DNA of 64,000 bases from Adhaeribacter radiodurans. Its GTDB lineage: Bacteria; Bacteroidota; Bacteroidia; Cytophagales; Hymenobacteraceae. Below the pieces are notes generated by a model that worked only from the letters and a program-made list of their open reading frames with translations, was not told the DNA's origin and made no database searches. Positions 28,201-35,450 of this stretch are shown here, one piece after another (the first letter of the stretch is position 1; each line of letters begins with the position of its first letter). Location: NCBI RefSeq assembly GCF_014075995.1, contig NZ_CP055153.1, forward strand, positions 2,356,001 through 2,420,000, in the 5' to 3' direction. Made by a program: the position numbers and the translations under genes.

Positions 28201-29588
28201 AAACCTCTCCTGATTTAATTTATGTGTTTGACCTGGCTACGCAACAAGAGATTTACGTGAACCGCAGTATTGCCGAAGCCTTGGGCTACTCGCCCGAAGA
28301 ATTTAATCACAATCCGGAATTTATTTTGCTTCAACTCGCTCACCCGGACGATGTACCGCGGCTAAAAGATTTTTTACAAAAACCCAGTATTTCGGAGGAT
28401 AGTCCTATTCAGGAATTAATGTACCGGGTAAATGACGCAAAAGGCCAATATTGTTGGTTCCGCGACCGCTTTACGGTGTTTAAATACGCTCCCACCGGCG
28501 AACCCCTGCAAATAATGAGTGTGGCCCAGGATGTAACCGGCGAAGTAACTACCCAGGAGAAATTAAAGCACGAAAAAGAATTTTCGGAAAGCCTGCTCAA
28601 TAACAGCATCGATGGTATTGTGGCCTTTGATATGGATGCCCGTATAACTGCCTGGAATACCGTAATGGAAGAATACAACGGCCTACCTCGGGAAGAAGTA
28701 TTAGGTAAAAGTATTTTCGAGCTTTTTCCGGAATATCGGATTAACGACGAAGGTAAAGCCATACAAAAAGCTTTAGAAGGCGAAAAAACCATATTGCACG
28801 ATCACCCTTACGGGCTGCGGCAAGGCTATTACGAAACCATTACCATTCCGCTCTTCGACAATGAAGGGAAAGTAATGGGCGGTTTTAGTATTATCCACGA
28901 TATTACCGAACGCAAGCGCCTGGAAGATGAGCGCATTAATACCAAACTAAACCAACAAAAAGAAATCTTAAATGTTATTCTGGAAACCCAGGAAAGCGAA
29001 CGTAAACGAATTTCAGAGGCGCTGCACAATGGTTTGGGTCAGTTGCTTTATGCCACTAAGTTAAAGCTCAGTGACATGCACCCCGATAAAAAGGAAGATA
29101 AAGAATTACAAACCGGTATTGATACATTATTGAACGATGCCATTAGAGAAACCCGCCAGCTTTCGTTTGAGTTAATGCCTTCTATCCTGCGCGATTTTGG
29201 TTTAGCCGCTGCCATTCAGGAAATCTGCAAACGGGTAAATTCTACTAAAATTCAGTTGCAATGCGAAGTATTGGGTTTACCCGACCGGCTCGATGAAATA
29301 CTGGAAACGGCCATTTTCCGGATTTGCCAGGAACTGCTCAATAACATTTTAAAACATTCGCAAGCTACCGAAGCCAGCATCCAGATTTTAAATCAAAAAA
29401 CAAAAATTGTATTACGCGTGGAAGATAATGGCATAGGCTTCGACCCTGAACAAGTAGACATAACCGGTCTTGGTCTCAGCAGCATTCGCAACCGCCTGCA
29501 ACTCATCGACGGTACCCTCGACATTGATTCCGAACCCGGCAAAGGCAGTTTGTTCACGATTAAGTTTAATAAAACTAAGTTAAAGTAA
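25215..29588 (+). CDS. CheB-CheR-coiled coil-PAS-histidine kinase fusion
   Basis: A 1457-residue signalling protein. In order: CheB methylesterase (about 30-225; GASAGGLQAL, VQHLAPES, GTGNDGAEG), CheR N-terminal helices and SAM-dependent methyltransferase (about 235-490; WVAGCSTGEEAYSLAI, then NMLIYLNP), a coiled coil of repeated ELQSTNEEL units (about 670-735), several PAS domains (about 740-1240), and a HisKA_3-type kinase with the box ESERKRISEALHNGLGQLL and a HATPase ending in GLGLSSIRNRL. The ORF opens at GTG 25215 but an ATG follows directly at 25218 and is the likely start. It combines opposing methylation and demethylation activities with a LuxR-type kinase in one chain; partner response regulator is not adjacent. 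Divergent from cheB. Confidence 0.92.
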   Translation: MMTYSEENPGNNLDKDKPEEPTRAGSTNVKNDPFVVGIGASAGGLQALQLFFEHTPPDSVAYVVVQHLAPESQNVLSSILKRQSVLLIADIQDSMPIEENRVYIMPAGKHVIIRDNVLYLTDRQTEINTLRSIDLFFKSLATDKGKKAIGVILSGTGNDGAEGVTAIKKAGGLVVVQDPETAKFDGMPRNAIQKGHANFVLPPELMPEEIFNYVKVAPLSEEISESIKSQNNETIEQILGMVHDRTGLDFHNYKRPTIIRRLSRRMAVTNQYNLVDYLDYLQLHLEEVETISREFLIGVTKFFRDEDAFEVIEHSVIPDLIDEIENSGQLRIWVAGCSTGEEAYSLAILVREYLENTKKDIEVKVFASDIDRNSLEFAGKGLYPYSSLHEVSEQRILKYFVKEEGKYRVCQQIRKMVIFAPHNIISDPPFSKINLVSCRNMLIYLNPLLQKKVMAKFHYALQKSGYLFLGSSESVGDMKNFVEINKKWKIFRNTEQAMPLGLENFSVGLTRKDYNPDNQKFIREVSHNLALTNHIAEALNETLLEELGYAAVYVDENFNVMHGAGNYNHYLTLPDRALTMNLLKMVPADLALNLGTLLRKAVRDKEKITITNVQVRHHDVMRRLNLVIKPYLEDRRLLQKFILVLFSEEVSESIGIKDPEKHWYEQQNESRVSDLELELQHTKEDLQAVVEELETSNEELQSTNEELLSSNEELQSTNEELQSLNEELHTINAEHQYKIKLLMELDDDLNNYFRSTNISQIFVDRKLEIRKYTPSATQQINLIESDIGRSIYQISNNLIYNNLIEDIREVIVRPTPIEKEVQDKVGTWYLMRVMPYITQDGRIDGAIIIFIDINEIKSLQLLHSGILNSSVNLIQAFKSIRNQAGQIVDFEWSLLNAPAQEFLKCSEFQLLSRRIRQEFPDFLQPDLFNKLVQVVETEQTLKTEVNQEYEGKTYWFYVVAVKLNDGLVLTFNDITDRKLAEEELETNRYFVRQIAETSPDLIYVFDLATQQEIYVNRSIAEALGYSPEEFNHNPEFILLQLAHPDDVPRLKDFLQKPSISEDSPIQELMYRVNDAKGQYCWFRDRFTVFKYAPTGEPLQIMSVAQDVTGEVTTQEKLKHEKEFSESLLNNSIDGIVAFDMDARITAWNTVMEEYNGLPREEVLGKSIFELFPEYRINDEGKAIQKALEGEKTILHDHPYGLRQGYYETITIPLFDNEGKVMGGFSIIHDITERKRLEDERINTKLNQQKEILNVILETQESERKRISEALHNGLGQLLYATKLKLSDMHPDKKEDKELQTGIDTLLNDAIRETRQLSFELMPSILRDFGLAAAIQEICKRVNSTKIQLQCEVLGLPDRLDEILETAIFRICQELLNNILKHSQATEASIQILNQKTKIVLRVEDNGIGFDPEQVDITGLGLSSIRNRLQLIDGTLDIDSEPGKGSLFTIKFNKTKLK

Positions 29589-29618
29589 AATTAAATCAAT
29601 TGATTTTACCAGTAGGTG

Positions 29619-29765
29619 AGTAAGAGGCCAGAAAAAAAGTAAATTATTCTGATATTCAGGCAGAAACTCCCGGTGGCAGGATAGTTAAGTCCTTCCGTGC
29701 ATAAACTGGCGCGAGCGTCCTGGCTCGTGGCTATTATCGGGTAGGCCTCTGACCGGGCAAGTGGA
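29619..29765 (+). repeat. Left arm of a long inverted repeat
   Basis: This segment matches the reverse complement of about 31225-31384. Shared runs include CCAGAAAAAAAGTAAATTATTC, cut here to AGAAAAAAAGTAAATTATT, then ATTCAGGC, GAAACT, CCCGGTGGCAG and TGGCGCGAGCGTCCT. From 29710 it contains a partial copy of the palindromic element seen at 31152 and 47192. The rest of the gap to 29903 shows nothing I recognise. Confidence 0.7.
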
Positions 29766-29903
29766 TAAGCTTTGGCTACGCGTTTGTAATGTTAAGGTCC
29801 TAACTTGTAAAGCACCTTGGTTAATCAAGCAGTTTGGGGCTTAGCCAACCAATAGGCAAGGCTATCCGTTTATCCAGGTATTTGTTACCTAGATTGCATC
29901 CAG

Positions 29904-30839
29904 ATGAAAAATTTACTTTTAATTATTTTTATTAGTTTTTTTGTTTTTTCCTGCTCCGAAGACGATGATACCACTTCTGGTCCTGTAACCCAGGAAAGTT
30001 ATGTGCTGCCCGGTAATACCTTTTTCCCGGAGGGTATTGCTTACCACGAAAAGTCCAATGCTTTTTTTACCGGTAGCGTTACCAACGGCGATATTCTGCG
30101 GGTGAAAGTACAAAACGGTGAAGCCAATTTATTTGCTAAAGGCGACCTGCAATACCGGGGAGCGGCTACCGGTTTAAAGATTGATCCCATGGACCGCCTT
30201 TGGGTGTGCGGAGGATCAAGTAATACCATTCAGGTGCTGGATATGAACGGCATGGTTCTGCAAAGCTGGAATACCAAAGCTTTATTTGACTCAGGTTTTA
30301 TTAACGATTGCATTTACGACGATACGCATATTTACTTCACCGATTCGCAGGTAAAAAAGATTTACCGCACCACCATTGGCGAAACCGTTTCGGAGGACAT
30401 GGAAGAATGGCTAACTTTTACCGATACCCAAATACCTTATGGTACCAGCACCAACGCGAATGGAATTGTTAATACGCCGGATAATAAATATTTAATTATA
30501 GTAGTTTCCAGCTCGGGTAAGCTGTACCGTATCGAAAAAGCCACCAAAGCCATTACCGAAATAACGCTAAATACCCCCGTAACTGCCGGTGATGGTCTTT
30601 ATTTAATCGATAAAACCTTGTATGTTTCCCGCAACGCTACCGGCCAGATTTTTCCGGTAACCTTAAACGACGATTTTACGCAAGGTAATGTAGGCACAGG
30701 CTTTGGCAGCAATTTATTATTTAATACTACAATTGATAAAGTAGGAAATTACTTTTTGGTAGTAAACGGCCAATTGAACAAACGGACAACTAACGATCCG
30801 GTGTTACCTTTTACTATTTCGCGGGTAGCTATTCCTTAA
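29904..30839 (+). CDS. SMP-30/NHL-like beta-propeller lipoprotein
   Basis: A 311-residue protein with a lipoprotein signal peptide: hydrophobic LLLIIFISFFVFSC, lipidation cysteine C17, followed by the acidic EDDDTTS linker typical of Bacteroidota surface lipoproteins. The rest has repeated propeller-like blades, for example GNTFFPEGIAYHEKSNAFFTGS, RLWVCGGSSNTIQVLDMNG and YGTSTNANGIVNTPDNKYLIIV, similar to the SMP-30/gluconolactonase or strictosidine-synthase-like fold. Enzymatic activity cannot be judged. The gene is flanked by long inverted repeats and ends in a strong hairpin. Confidence 0.8.
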   Translation: MKNLLLIIFISFFVFSCSEDDDTTSGPVTQESYVLPGNTFFPEGIAYHEKSNAFFTGSVTNGDILRVKVQNGEANLFAKGDLQYRGAATGLKIDPMDRLWVCGGSSNTIQVLDMNGMVLQSWNTKALFDSGFINDCIYDDTHIYFTDSQVKKIYRTTIGETVSEDMEEWLTFTDTQIPYGTSTNANGIVNTPDNKYLIIVVSSSGKLYRIEKATKAITEITLNTPVTAGDGLYLIDKTLYVSRNATGQIFPVTLNDDFTQGNVGTGFGSNLLFNTTIDKVGNYFLVVNGQLNKRTTNDPVLPFTISRVAIP

Positions 30840-30860
30840 AAAATTAGTTTCTGTACCAGC

Positions 30861-30913
30861 ATAAATAAAGTAAGCCGGTCTTTCAAGAAGAAAGACCGGC
30901 TTACTTTATTTAT
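30861..30913. terminator. Long perfect hairpin terminator
   Basis: A perfect 24-bp stem (30861-30884 with 30890-30913; core AAGTAAGCCGGTCTTTC) closes the loop AAGAA and lies 21 bp after the lipoprotein stop. Confidence 0.85.
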
Positions 30914-31009
30914 ATAATTATACGGTTTAAATGGAAAGGATATAAGTAAGTGGACGAAATTAGCTTAAAGTAGCGAAAGACAATTTTTTGGGATTGTACA
31001 CGGAAAATC

Positions 31010-31072
31010 GTTTGTGAAGACACAAACAATTGCAACAAAATTTAATCGCTCATGGGCAGTGTCTTCACTGCC
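31010..31072. repeat. Two short hairpins with complementary cores
   Basis: GTTTGTG-AAGA-CACAAAC (31010-31027) and GGCAGTG-TCTT-CACTGCC (31055-31072) are each perfect 7-bp stems with 4-nt loops. The two loops are complementary, and the cores GTGAAGACAC and GTGTCTTCAC are exact reverse complements. Confidence 0.55.
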
Positions 31073-31151
31073 TGCTTTTGCCAAAGTTTTAATTATTAAA
31101 AACGAAAATATCTTATACTACTCTCTCCAAAAAGTAGAATTCTCATTATAT

Positions 31152-31292
31152 CGCGAGCGTCCTCGCTCGTGATGCCCATCGTCCGGCCTCTGGCCGATTG
31201 GAATTTGTTGCTGATTTGCTTTTAAGAAAGGTATATCGGTTAGCCCAGCCAGAAGCCTCCCAAATAGCTAGACACAAGCGAGGACGCTCGCG
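31152..31292. repeat. Dispersed palindromic element, full copy
   Basis: A 141-bp imperfect palindrome beginning CGCGAGCGTCCTCGCTCGTG and ending with the complementary CGAGGACGCTCGCG. Inner blocks GTCCGGCCTCTGGCC and CCAGCCAGAAGCCTCC pair as well. The same element occurs at 47192-47330. Its outer half belongs to the long inverted repeat that ends at 31384. Confidence 0.8.
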
Positions 31293-31384
31293 CCAGGTTT
31301 TGTATAAAAGAACTTAATTATACTGCCACCGGGAAGTTTCCGCCTGAATATTAGAATAATTTACTTTTTTTCTGGTCTCTTACT
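31225..31384 (-). repeat. Right arm of a long inverted repeat
   Basis: Inverted counterpart of 29619-29765, about 85 per cent identical by eye over the outer 95-100 bp. Together they enclose the lipoprotein gene. Confidence 0.7.
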
Positions 31385-31410
31385 TTATTTTACTCATTAT
31401 AATTAAAAGG

Positions 31411-31418
31411 TACATTTG
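31411..31418 (+). promoter_or_regulatory. Possible -7 box for the HD-domain gene
   Basis: TACATTTG, an exact match to TAnnTTTG, 70 bp upstream of the start at 31488. No clear -33 box. Confidence 0.35.
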
Positions 31419-31487
31419 TTAAGTGTAACCTAAATCAGAATTCAAAAAATAGTTTTTTAAGTATATTTAGCTAAGCCACCCGATAAA

Positions 31488-32090
31488 ATGAAACACATTG
31501 ATTTTTCTAAAATTCAAGAATTTGTTACGCATAAATTAGTTACCGGATTATCAGAAAAACTTACCTATCACCACCTCAAACATACTCTGGATGTGTTCGA
31601 ACAAAGTTTAGTTATTGCTGATTTAGAAAATGTCACTGCCGAAGAAGATTTATTTTTACTAAAAATAGGGGCATTGTACCACGATGTAGGATTTTTAGAT
31701 ACTTACCAGGGCCACGAAGAAAAAGGATGTGAAATTGCGGAAAAAGATTTAACGTATTTTGGCTTAACTTCCTTACAAAAAGAAATTGTGTTTGGCTTAA
31801 TCAGAGCTACCCGCATTCCGCAAGCTCCTGAAACAAAATTGCAGCAAATAATTTGTGATGCCGATTTAGATTACCTCGGCCGACAGGATTTTGATGTTAT
31901 TGCCCAAAGCCTGTACCAGGAGTTTTTGTGGCAAGGCCTGGTAAAAAATGATTTAGATTGGAACAAAGTACAGGTTAAGTTCCTGGAAAGCCATCATTAT
32001 TTTACGCCTTCTTCTAGGCAACGCCGTAACCCTGTGAAACAGCAGCATTTAGCCCAGATTAAAGCGAAGGTTGCCCGGCTGGAGAGTTAA
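31488..32090 (+). CDS. HD-domain phosphohydrolase
   Basis: A 200-residue cytoplasmic protein with the metal-binding HD pattern: H-x-x-H in YHHLKHTLDV (about 26-35), LYHDVGFLD (the HD pair, about 67-68), a conserved histidine in QGHEEKGCEIA, and the distal aspartate in IICDADLDYLG. HD enzymes hydrolyse nucleotides or cyclic nucleotides. Its 3' end overlaps the 3' end of the minus-strand cyclic-nucleotide-binding gene by 32 bp. Given the cyclase and CNB protein next door, cyclic-nucleotide or nucleotide breakdown is a reasonable guess but not shown. Confidence 0.85.
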   Translation: MKHIDFSKIQEFVTHKLVTGLSEKLTYHHLKHTLDVFEQSLVIADLENVTAEEDLFLLKIGALYHDVGFLDTYQGHEEKGCEIAEKDLTYFGLTSLQKEIVFGLIRATRIPQAPETKLQQIICDADLDYLGRQDFDVIAQSLYQEFLWQGLVKNDLDWNKVQVKFLESHHYFTPSSRQRRNPVKQQHLAQIKAKVARLES

Positions 32091-32517
32091 CTTTTACTTC
32101 CGCCATTTTAGCGTCCATTATGCGCAAACGCCGGCCCAGAGTTTTTAAAATTCCTTTGAGTACTTCGGCATTGGTCATCATAATATCGTAAAAAGGTTCT
32201 TGTTCCAGCTTTAAAAGGATAGTTTCCTGCAGCGCCGTAGCACTCGCCGAGCGGGTTTCGGCATCCAGCACCGATAATTCACCTAAAATTTCATTCTCTT
32301 CTAAAACCGCTAGCGTAAGATTTTCGTCGTGAATGCGGATTTGTCCTTTGTAAATAAAATACATGCATTCGCCCACGTCCCCTTTTTTAAATAAAGTCTC
32401 GTTAGGTTCCAGGTAAAGTTCTTCTAATACGCTGGCCAGCTCCACTAATTCTGCTTCGGGAGTATTATGGAAAATTTCCGAAGACCGTAAGGTTAAAACT
32501 TTTTCAATTAATAACAT
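32059..32517 (-). CDS. Cyclic nucleotide-binding domain protein (no DNA-binding domain)
   Basis: A 152-residue protein that is almost only a CNB domain. The phosphate-binding cassette is ILGELSVLDAETRSASATA (about 77-95), retaining the G-E-L and the R-S-A residues that contact the cyclic phosphate and ribose of cAMP. The beta-roll is preceded by LEPNETLFKKGDVGECMYFIYKGQIRI. There is no Crp-type helix-turn-helix, so it is not a transcription factor by itself; the last 30 residues form a basic helix. It starts 7 bp after the NTT-HEAT gene and likely works with that protein, as a ligand-sensing subunit for the cAMP made by the nearby cyclase. Confidence 0.85.
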   Translation of the reverse strand: MLLIEKVLTLRSSEIFHNTPEAELVELASVLEELYLEPNETLFKKGDVGECMYFIYKGQIRIHDENLTLAVLEENEILGELSVLDAETRSASATALQETILLKLEQEPFYDIMMTNAEVLKGILKTLGRRLRIMDAKMAEVKVNSPAGQPSL

Positions 32518-32524
32518 TGGGCAA

Positions 32525-35287
32525 TTATAACTCTACTTGCGATAAAATAAAATTTTTTGTTTCGCTGTACAAAGGATTATTCTCTTCGACCTGAGCCTCC
32601 ACTAAGATTTTATTTAGCGATTTATCCCTGAAAGTCGGAATTAAGTAAACAGCCACCGACTTCGTCCAGACATTAAAACTGGCGGAACTTATTACATCCT
32701 GTATAACCGGGGTAAATTCTGAGGCAGAGTTAAATGATTTTTCAGTTGGAGTAAGGCTACTATCGAGTAAAAATTCCAGAATACTATCTACCCGTGAAAA
32801 ATACCGTTTGGGAATACTCAGTTCCAACATCTCAATGGCATTATAAATGCGGGTATCGTTGCCGGCATTTTTTACTAATTGCAACACCCGTTCCAGTCCG
32901 TACCGATCGTACAACAGGGCAAATGCTTTAATAATAACCAGCAAGTCTTGCTCTATTTCTGATTTAATGGCATTAGCCAACAAAGCCACGGATGCAAAAG
33001 ACGCTAGCTTTTGATAAGTACTTACCTTATGGGTACACTGATCTAACTTATTTTCCAGCCATAAAACAATTTCTTTTTCACCGGAGCCAGCCAGATTTAC
33101 TTTTTTGTGGAAGAGCGATGCCATAGCAGCATCTTTAAATTCCTTCTGTAAATTTAAGCAATGTAGTAGGTAAGCTGTTGAATATTTGCCGGTACAATTA
33201 CCTGCCGTATTTATCTGTGCTAATAGAAAAGTATCTGGTACATTATCGGAAAGCCTATATTCCGGAGCAAAAATAGAATCACCAAAAAAAAACATTGCTT
33301 TCTGCAGAGAATGAACCGCTTTATTTTGAATGGCCATTTGTGCTGCTGCTTGCCACAAAGTAAAGGCTTTTACCTTACCAACTGTTTCTATTGCTTTTCT
33401 GTAAATAGAGGGCGCCGGATCTTGCAATAAAAGTTTTAGACTAAGGTTAAAATTACCATGAAGCGCTTCGGATATAATATCCAGTGCAAGTGTTCGGTCT
33501 TCTTTGTGTGTACTGGAGGCTAGTAAACTTACTTCCTGCTCTACAAGATTACTAAATTTCAATTCGGTTCGGGCAGCCAAACCTAGCAAAGCAGCTTTCT
33601 TACTTAGCGGTTCATAATTATTAAATTCAGCTTGTGCCCAGGTTTGGTCCGGGTTTAAATAATAAAAAGTTCTAATTAAATCGGGTTTTATTTCCGGATC
33701 AGGACCAGTATGTAATTGTTGTTGCACCAGTGGTAAGGCACCAGAAATGTTCCGGCGGATAATGCGGGAAAGAACAAATTTTTTAACTATGGCAAAAGGG
33801 CTAATAAGTTCTCTTAAAAGTAAATTATTTAATTTCGTATAGCCCGATTTTTCCAATAATTCTAAAGCAAAAAGCACTTCTTTGGGTTTTGCGCTTTCGG
33901 CTTTGGCTAATAATAAATTTCTGACGGCCTGGTCGTTTAAGAATAGCTGGTTACCGGTAAAATATCCTTTTTTTAAGGCCTGAATAATTATTTGTAAATA
34001 CTCTTTTTTAATCCGGTAAACGAGTACTGACCAGAAAATTAGTAATACCGCCAGCGTACCGCAAACCAACGAAATGGAAATATCGCCATTTTTATTCCGG
34101 AAAATAAAAGCAAAAATACTAACCACTACTAAGGCAAAGGGCAAAGTATAGCCTTTGGTAATTAAATGGCCTTTTAAACGGGTATGGGGATGAAGAGGCT
34201 GGAACAAAATAAAAAAAGCCGGGTCCTGTACCGCCGATTTCAAGACTTCCGAGAATAAAACCATTATTCCAAAAACGATTAAACCTGTATTTAAGGAATT
34301 GCCCGGAATTAAAACGGTGGCGGTAATAAATAATAAAACAGCCGGAGTAATAAGTAAAGAATTAGCTAAACCCAGCCGGTTAATTACGCGGCTACTAAAA
34401 AGTAATTTTAAAAAAATGGCTAACACGCGGCCAATAGCAAAGAAAATCCCCAGAATAGAAGCTAATTCGTGACTCGATTTAAATCTAACTTTAACCTCGG
34501 TAATAAAAGTAAGATCGATAAGGGAGTAAATAGTAAAACCAACGAAGGACCAAAAAGCAATTACCAATATGAGGTTATTCTGAAAAAAACGTTCAACCAG
34601 GCCGGAATGGTGATTGGTTAAATGGCCAGGCGCATGGGAAGAATGGCTATGTTCCGGAATAGCTACAATACTGGCATGATTAAATTTATTTAAATAATAA
34701 TAGCCTAAAAGGAAAGCCACTATAGAAAGAGCTAACACATTTATTACCCCAATTAAGGGGGCTAAAACGGCCACGGCTGAATAACCAATAATTTTGGCGG
34801 GAATATCGCCGGAACCCACTATAGAAAATATTCTTCTGCTTTCCCGTACGTTAAAAATAATGGCCGTCATTCCCCAGAAAGCATAACCTACCAGCATGTA
34901 CACTACTAAATTCCAGGCAGATAAGAAAAAGGGCAGCCACGAAATGGAAAAAAGGGTAGCCTCTAACCAGGTGAAAACAATAGAACCTAAAGAAAATAAT
35001 ATTATTACCTGAAGCAGCTTCTTCGCGGATAATTTGGCTTCTAAACGAGCGTAAATATAGTTGGCCACCAACAATAACCCGGCCGCCAGCAACGATACTT
35101 TGGGCAGTTCTTTAATGGGGTAGGTTGCTAAAAATAACGTTAGGGCACTGGTAAATAAAAAGGAAGTAGCTACCCCTAAAAAAAACTGCACCAGAAAAAG
35201 TTGCTTTACCAGCCCAACTTCCGTTGGTTTAATATTTAATAAGGTAACTATCCGACTTTTCATAAGAAGATACTGGGCACTAGGCAC
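32525..35287 (-). CDS. NTT-type (ADP/ATP translocase family) membrane protein with C-terminal HEAT-like region
   Basis: A 920-residue protein. The first about 410 residues contain eleven to twelve hydrophobic segments in the pattern of the nucleotide transporter (NTT/Npt) branch of the MFS, including FNVRESRRIFSIVGSGDIPAKIIGY, a region well conserved in that group. The remaining about 500 residues are soluble, alpha-helical and repetitive (for example ALLGLAARTEL, AILISEALHGN-like and ALYDRYGLERVL helices), consistent with HEAT-like repeats. Free-living bacteria are known to carry NTT proteins joined to HEAT or cyclic-nucleotide-binding domains, here with the CNB domain as the next gene. Transport substrate unknown. 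An array of 7-bp repeats sits at its 5' end. Confidence 0.8.
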   Translation of the reverse strand: MPSAQYLLMKSRIVTLLNIKPTEVGLVKQLFLVQFFLGVATSFLFTSALTLFLATYPIKELPKVSLLAAGLLLVANYIYARLEAKLSAKKLLQVIILFSLGSIVFTWLEATLFSISWLPFFLSAWNLVVYMLVGYAFWGMTAIIFNVRESRRIFSIVGSGDIPAKIIGYSAVAVLAPLIGVINVLALSIVAFLLGYYYLNKFNHASIVAIPEHSHSSHAPGHLTNHHSGLVERFFQNNLILVIAFWSFVGFTIYSLIDLTFITEVKVRFKSSHELASILGIFFAIGRVLAIFLKLLFSSRVINRLGLANSLLITPAVLLFITATVLIPGNSLNTGLIVFGIMVLFSEVLKSAVQDPAFFILFQPLHPHTRLKGHLITKGYTLPFALVVVSIFAFIFRNKNGDISISLVCGTLAVLLIFWSVLVYRIKKEYLQIIIQALKKGYFTGNQLFLNDQAVRNLLLAKAESAKPKEVLFALELLEKSGYTKLNNLLLRELISPFAIVKKFVLSRIIRRNISGALPLVQQQLHTGPDPEIKPDLIRTFYYLNPDQTWAQAEFNNYEPLSKKAALLGLAARTELKFSNLVEQEVSLLASSTHKEDRTLALDIISEALHGNFNLSLKLLLQDPAPSIYRKAIETVGKVKAFTLWQAAAQMAIQNKAVHSLQKAMFFFGDSIFAPEYRLSDNVPDTFLLAQINTAGNCTGKYSTAYLLHCLNLQKEFKDAAMASLFHKKVNLAGSGEKEIVLWLENKLDQCTHKVSTYQKLASFASVALLANAIKSEIEQDLLVIIKAFALLYDRYGLERVLQLVKNAGNDTRIYNAIEMLELSIPKRYFSRVDSILEFLLDSSLTPTEKSFNSASEFTPVIQDVISSASFNVWTKSVAVYLIPTFRDKSLNKILVEAQVEENNPLYSETKNFILSQVEL

Positions 35288-35450
35288 TAGACATTAGATA
35301 TTAGATGTTGGATACTATTGGTTAATACGATAATCTGTCAGGCATTTATATTAAAACAAATTAAGCCAGTTATTATCAAGTAAGTAGAATAATGAACATT
35401 TACTATTTATTGTCTACTGTCTAACATCTAGCGTCTAAAATCTATTGTTA
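35274..35450. repeat. Inverted arrays of 7-bp tandem repeats
   Basis: Six or seven units of a TAGRYAY-type heptamer (TGGGCAC, TAGGCAC, TAGACAT, TAGATAT, TAGATGT, TGGATAC) run from 35274 to 35315. A second array, ATTGTCT, ACTGTCT, AACATCT, AGCGTCT, AAAATCT, ATTGTTA (35409-35450), is the same heptamer in reverse complement. They bracket the 160-bp gap between the cyclase and NTT-HEAT genes and slightly overlap the end of the cyclase gene. Confidence 0.75.
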
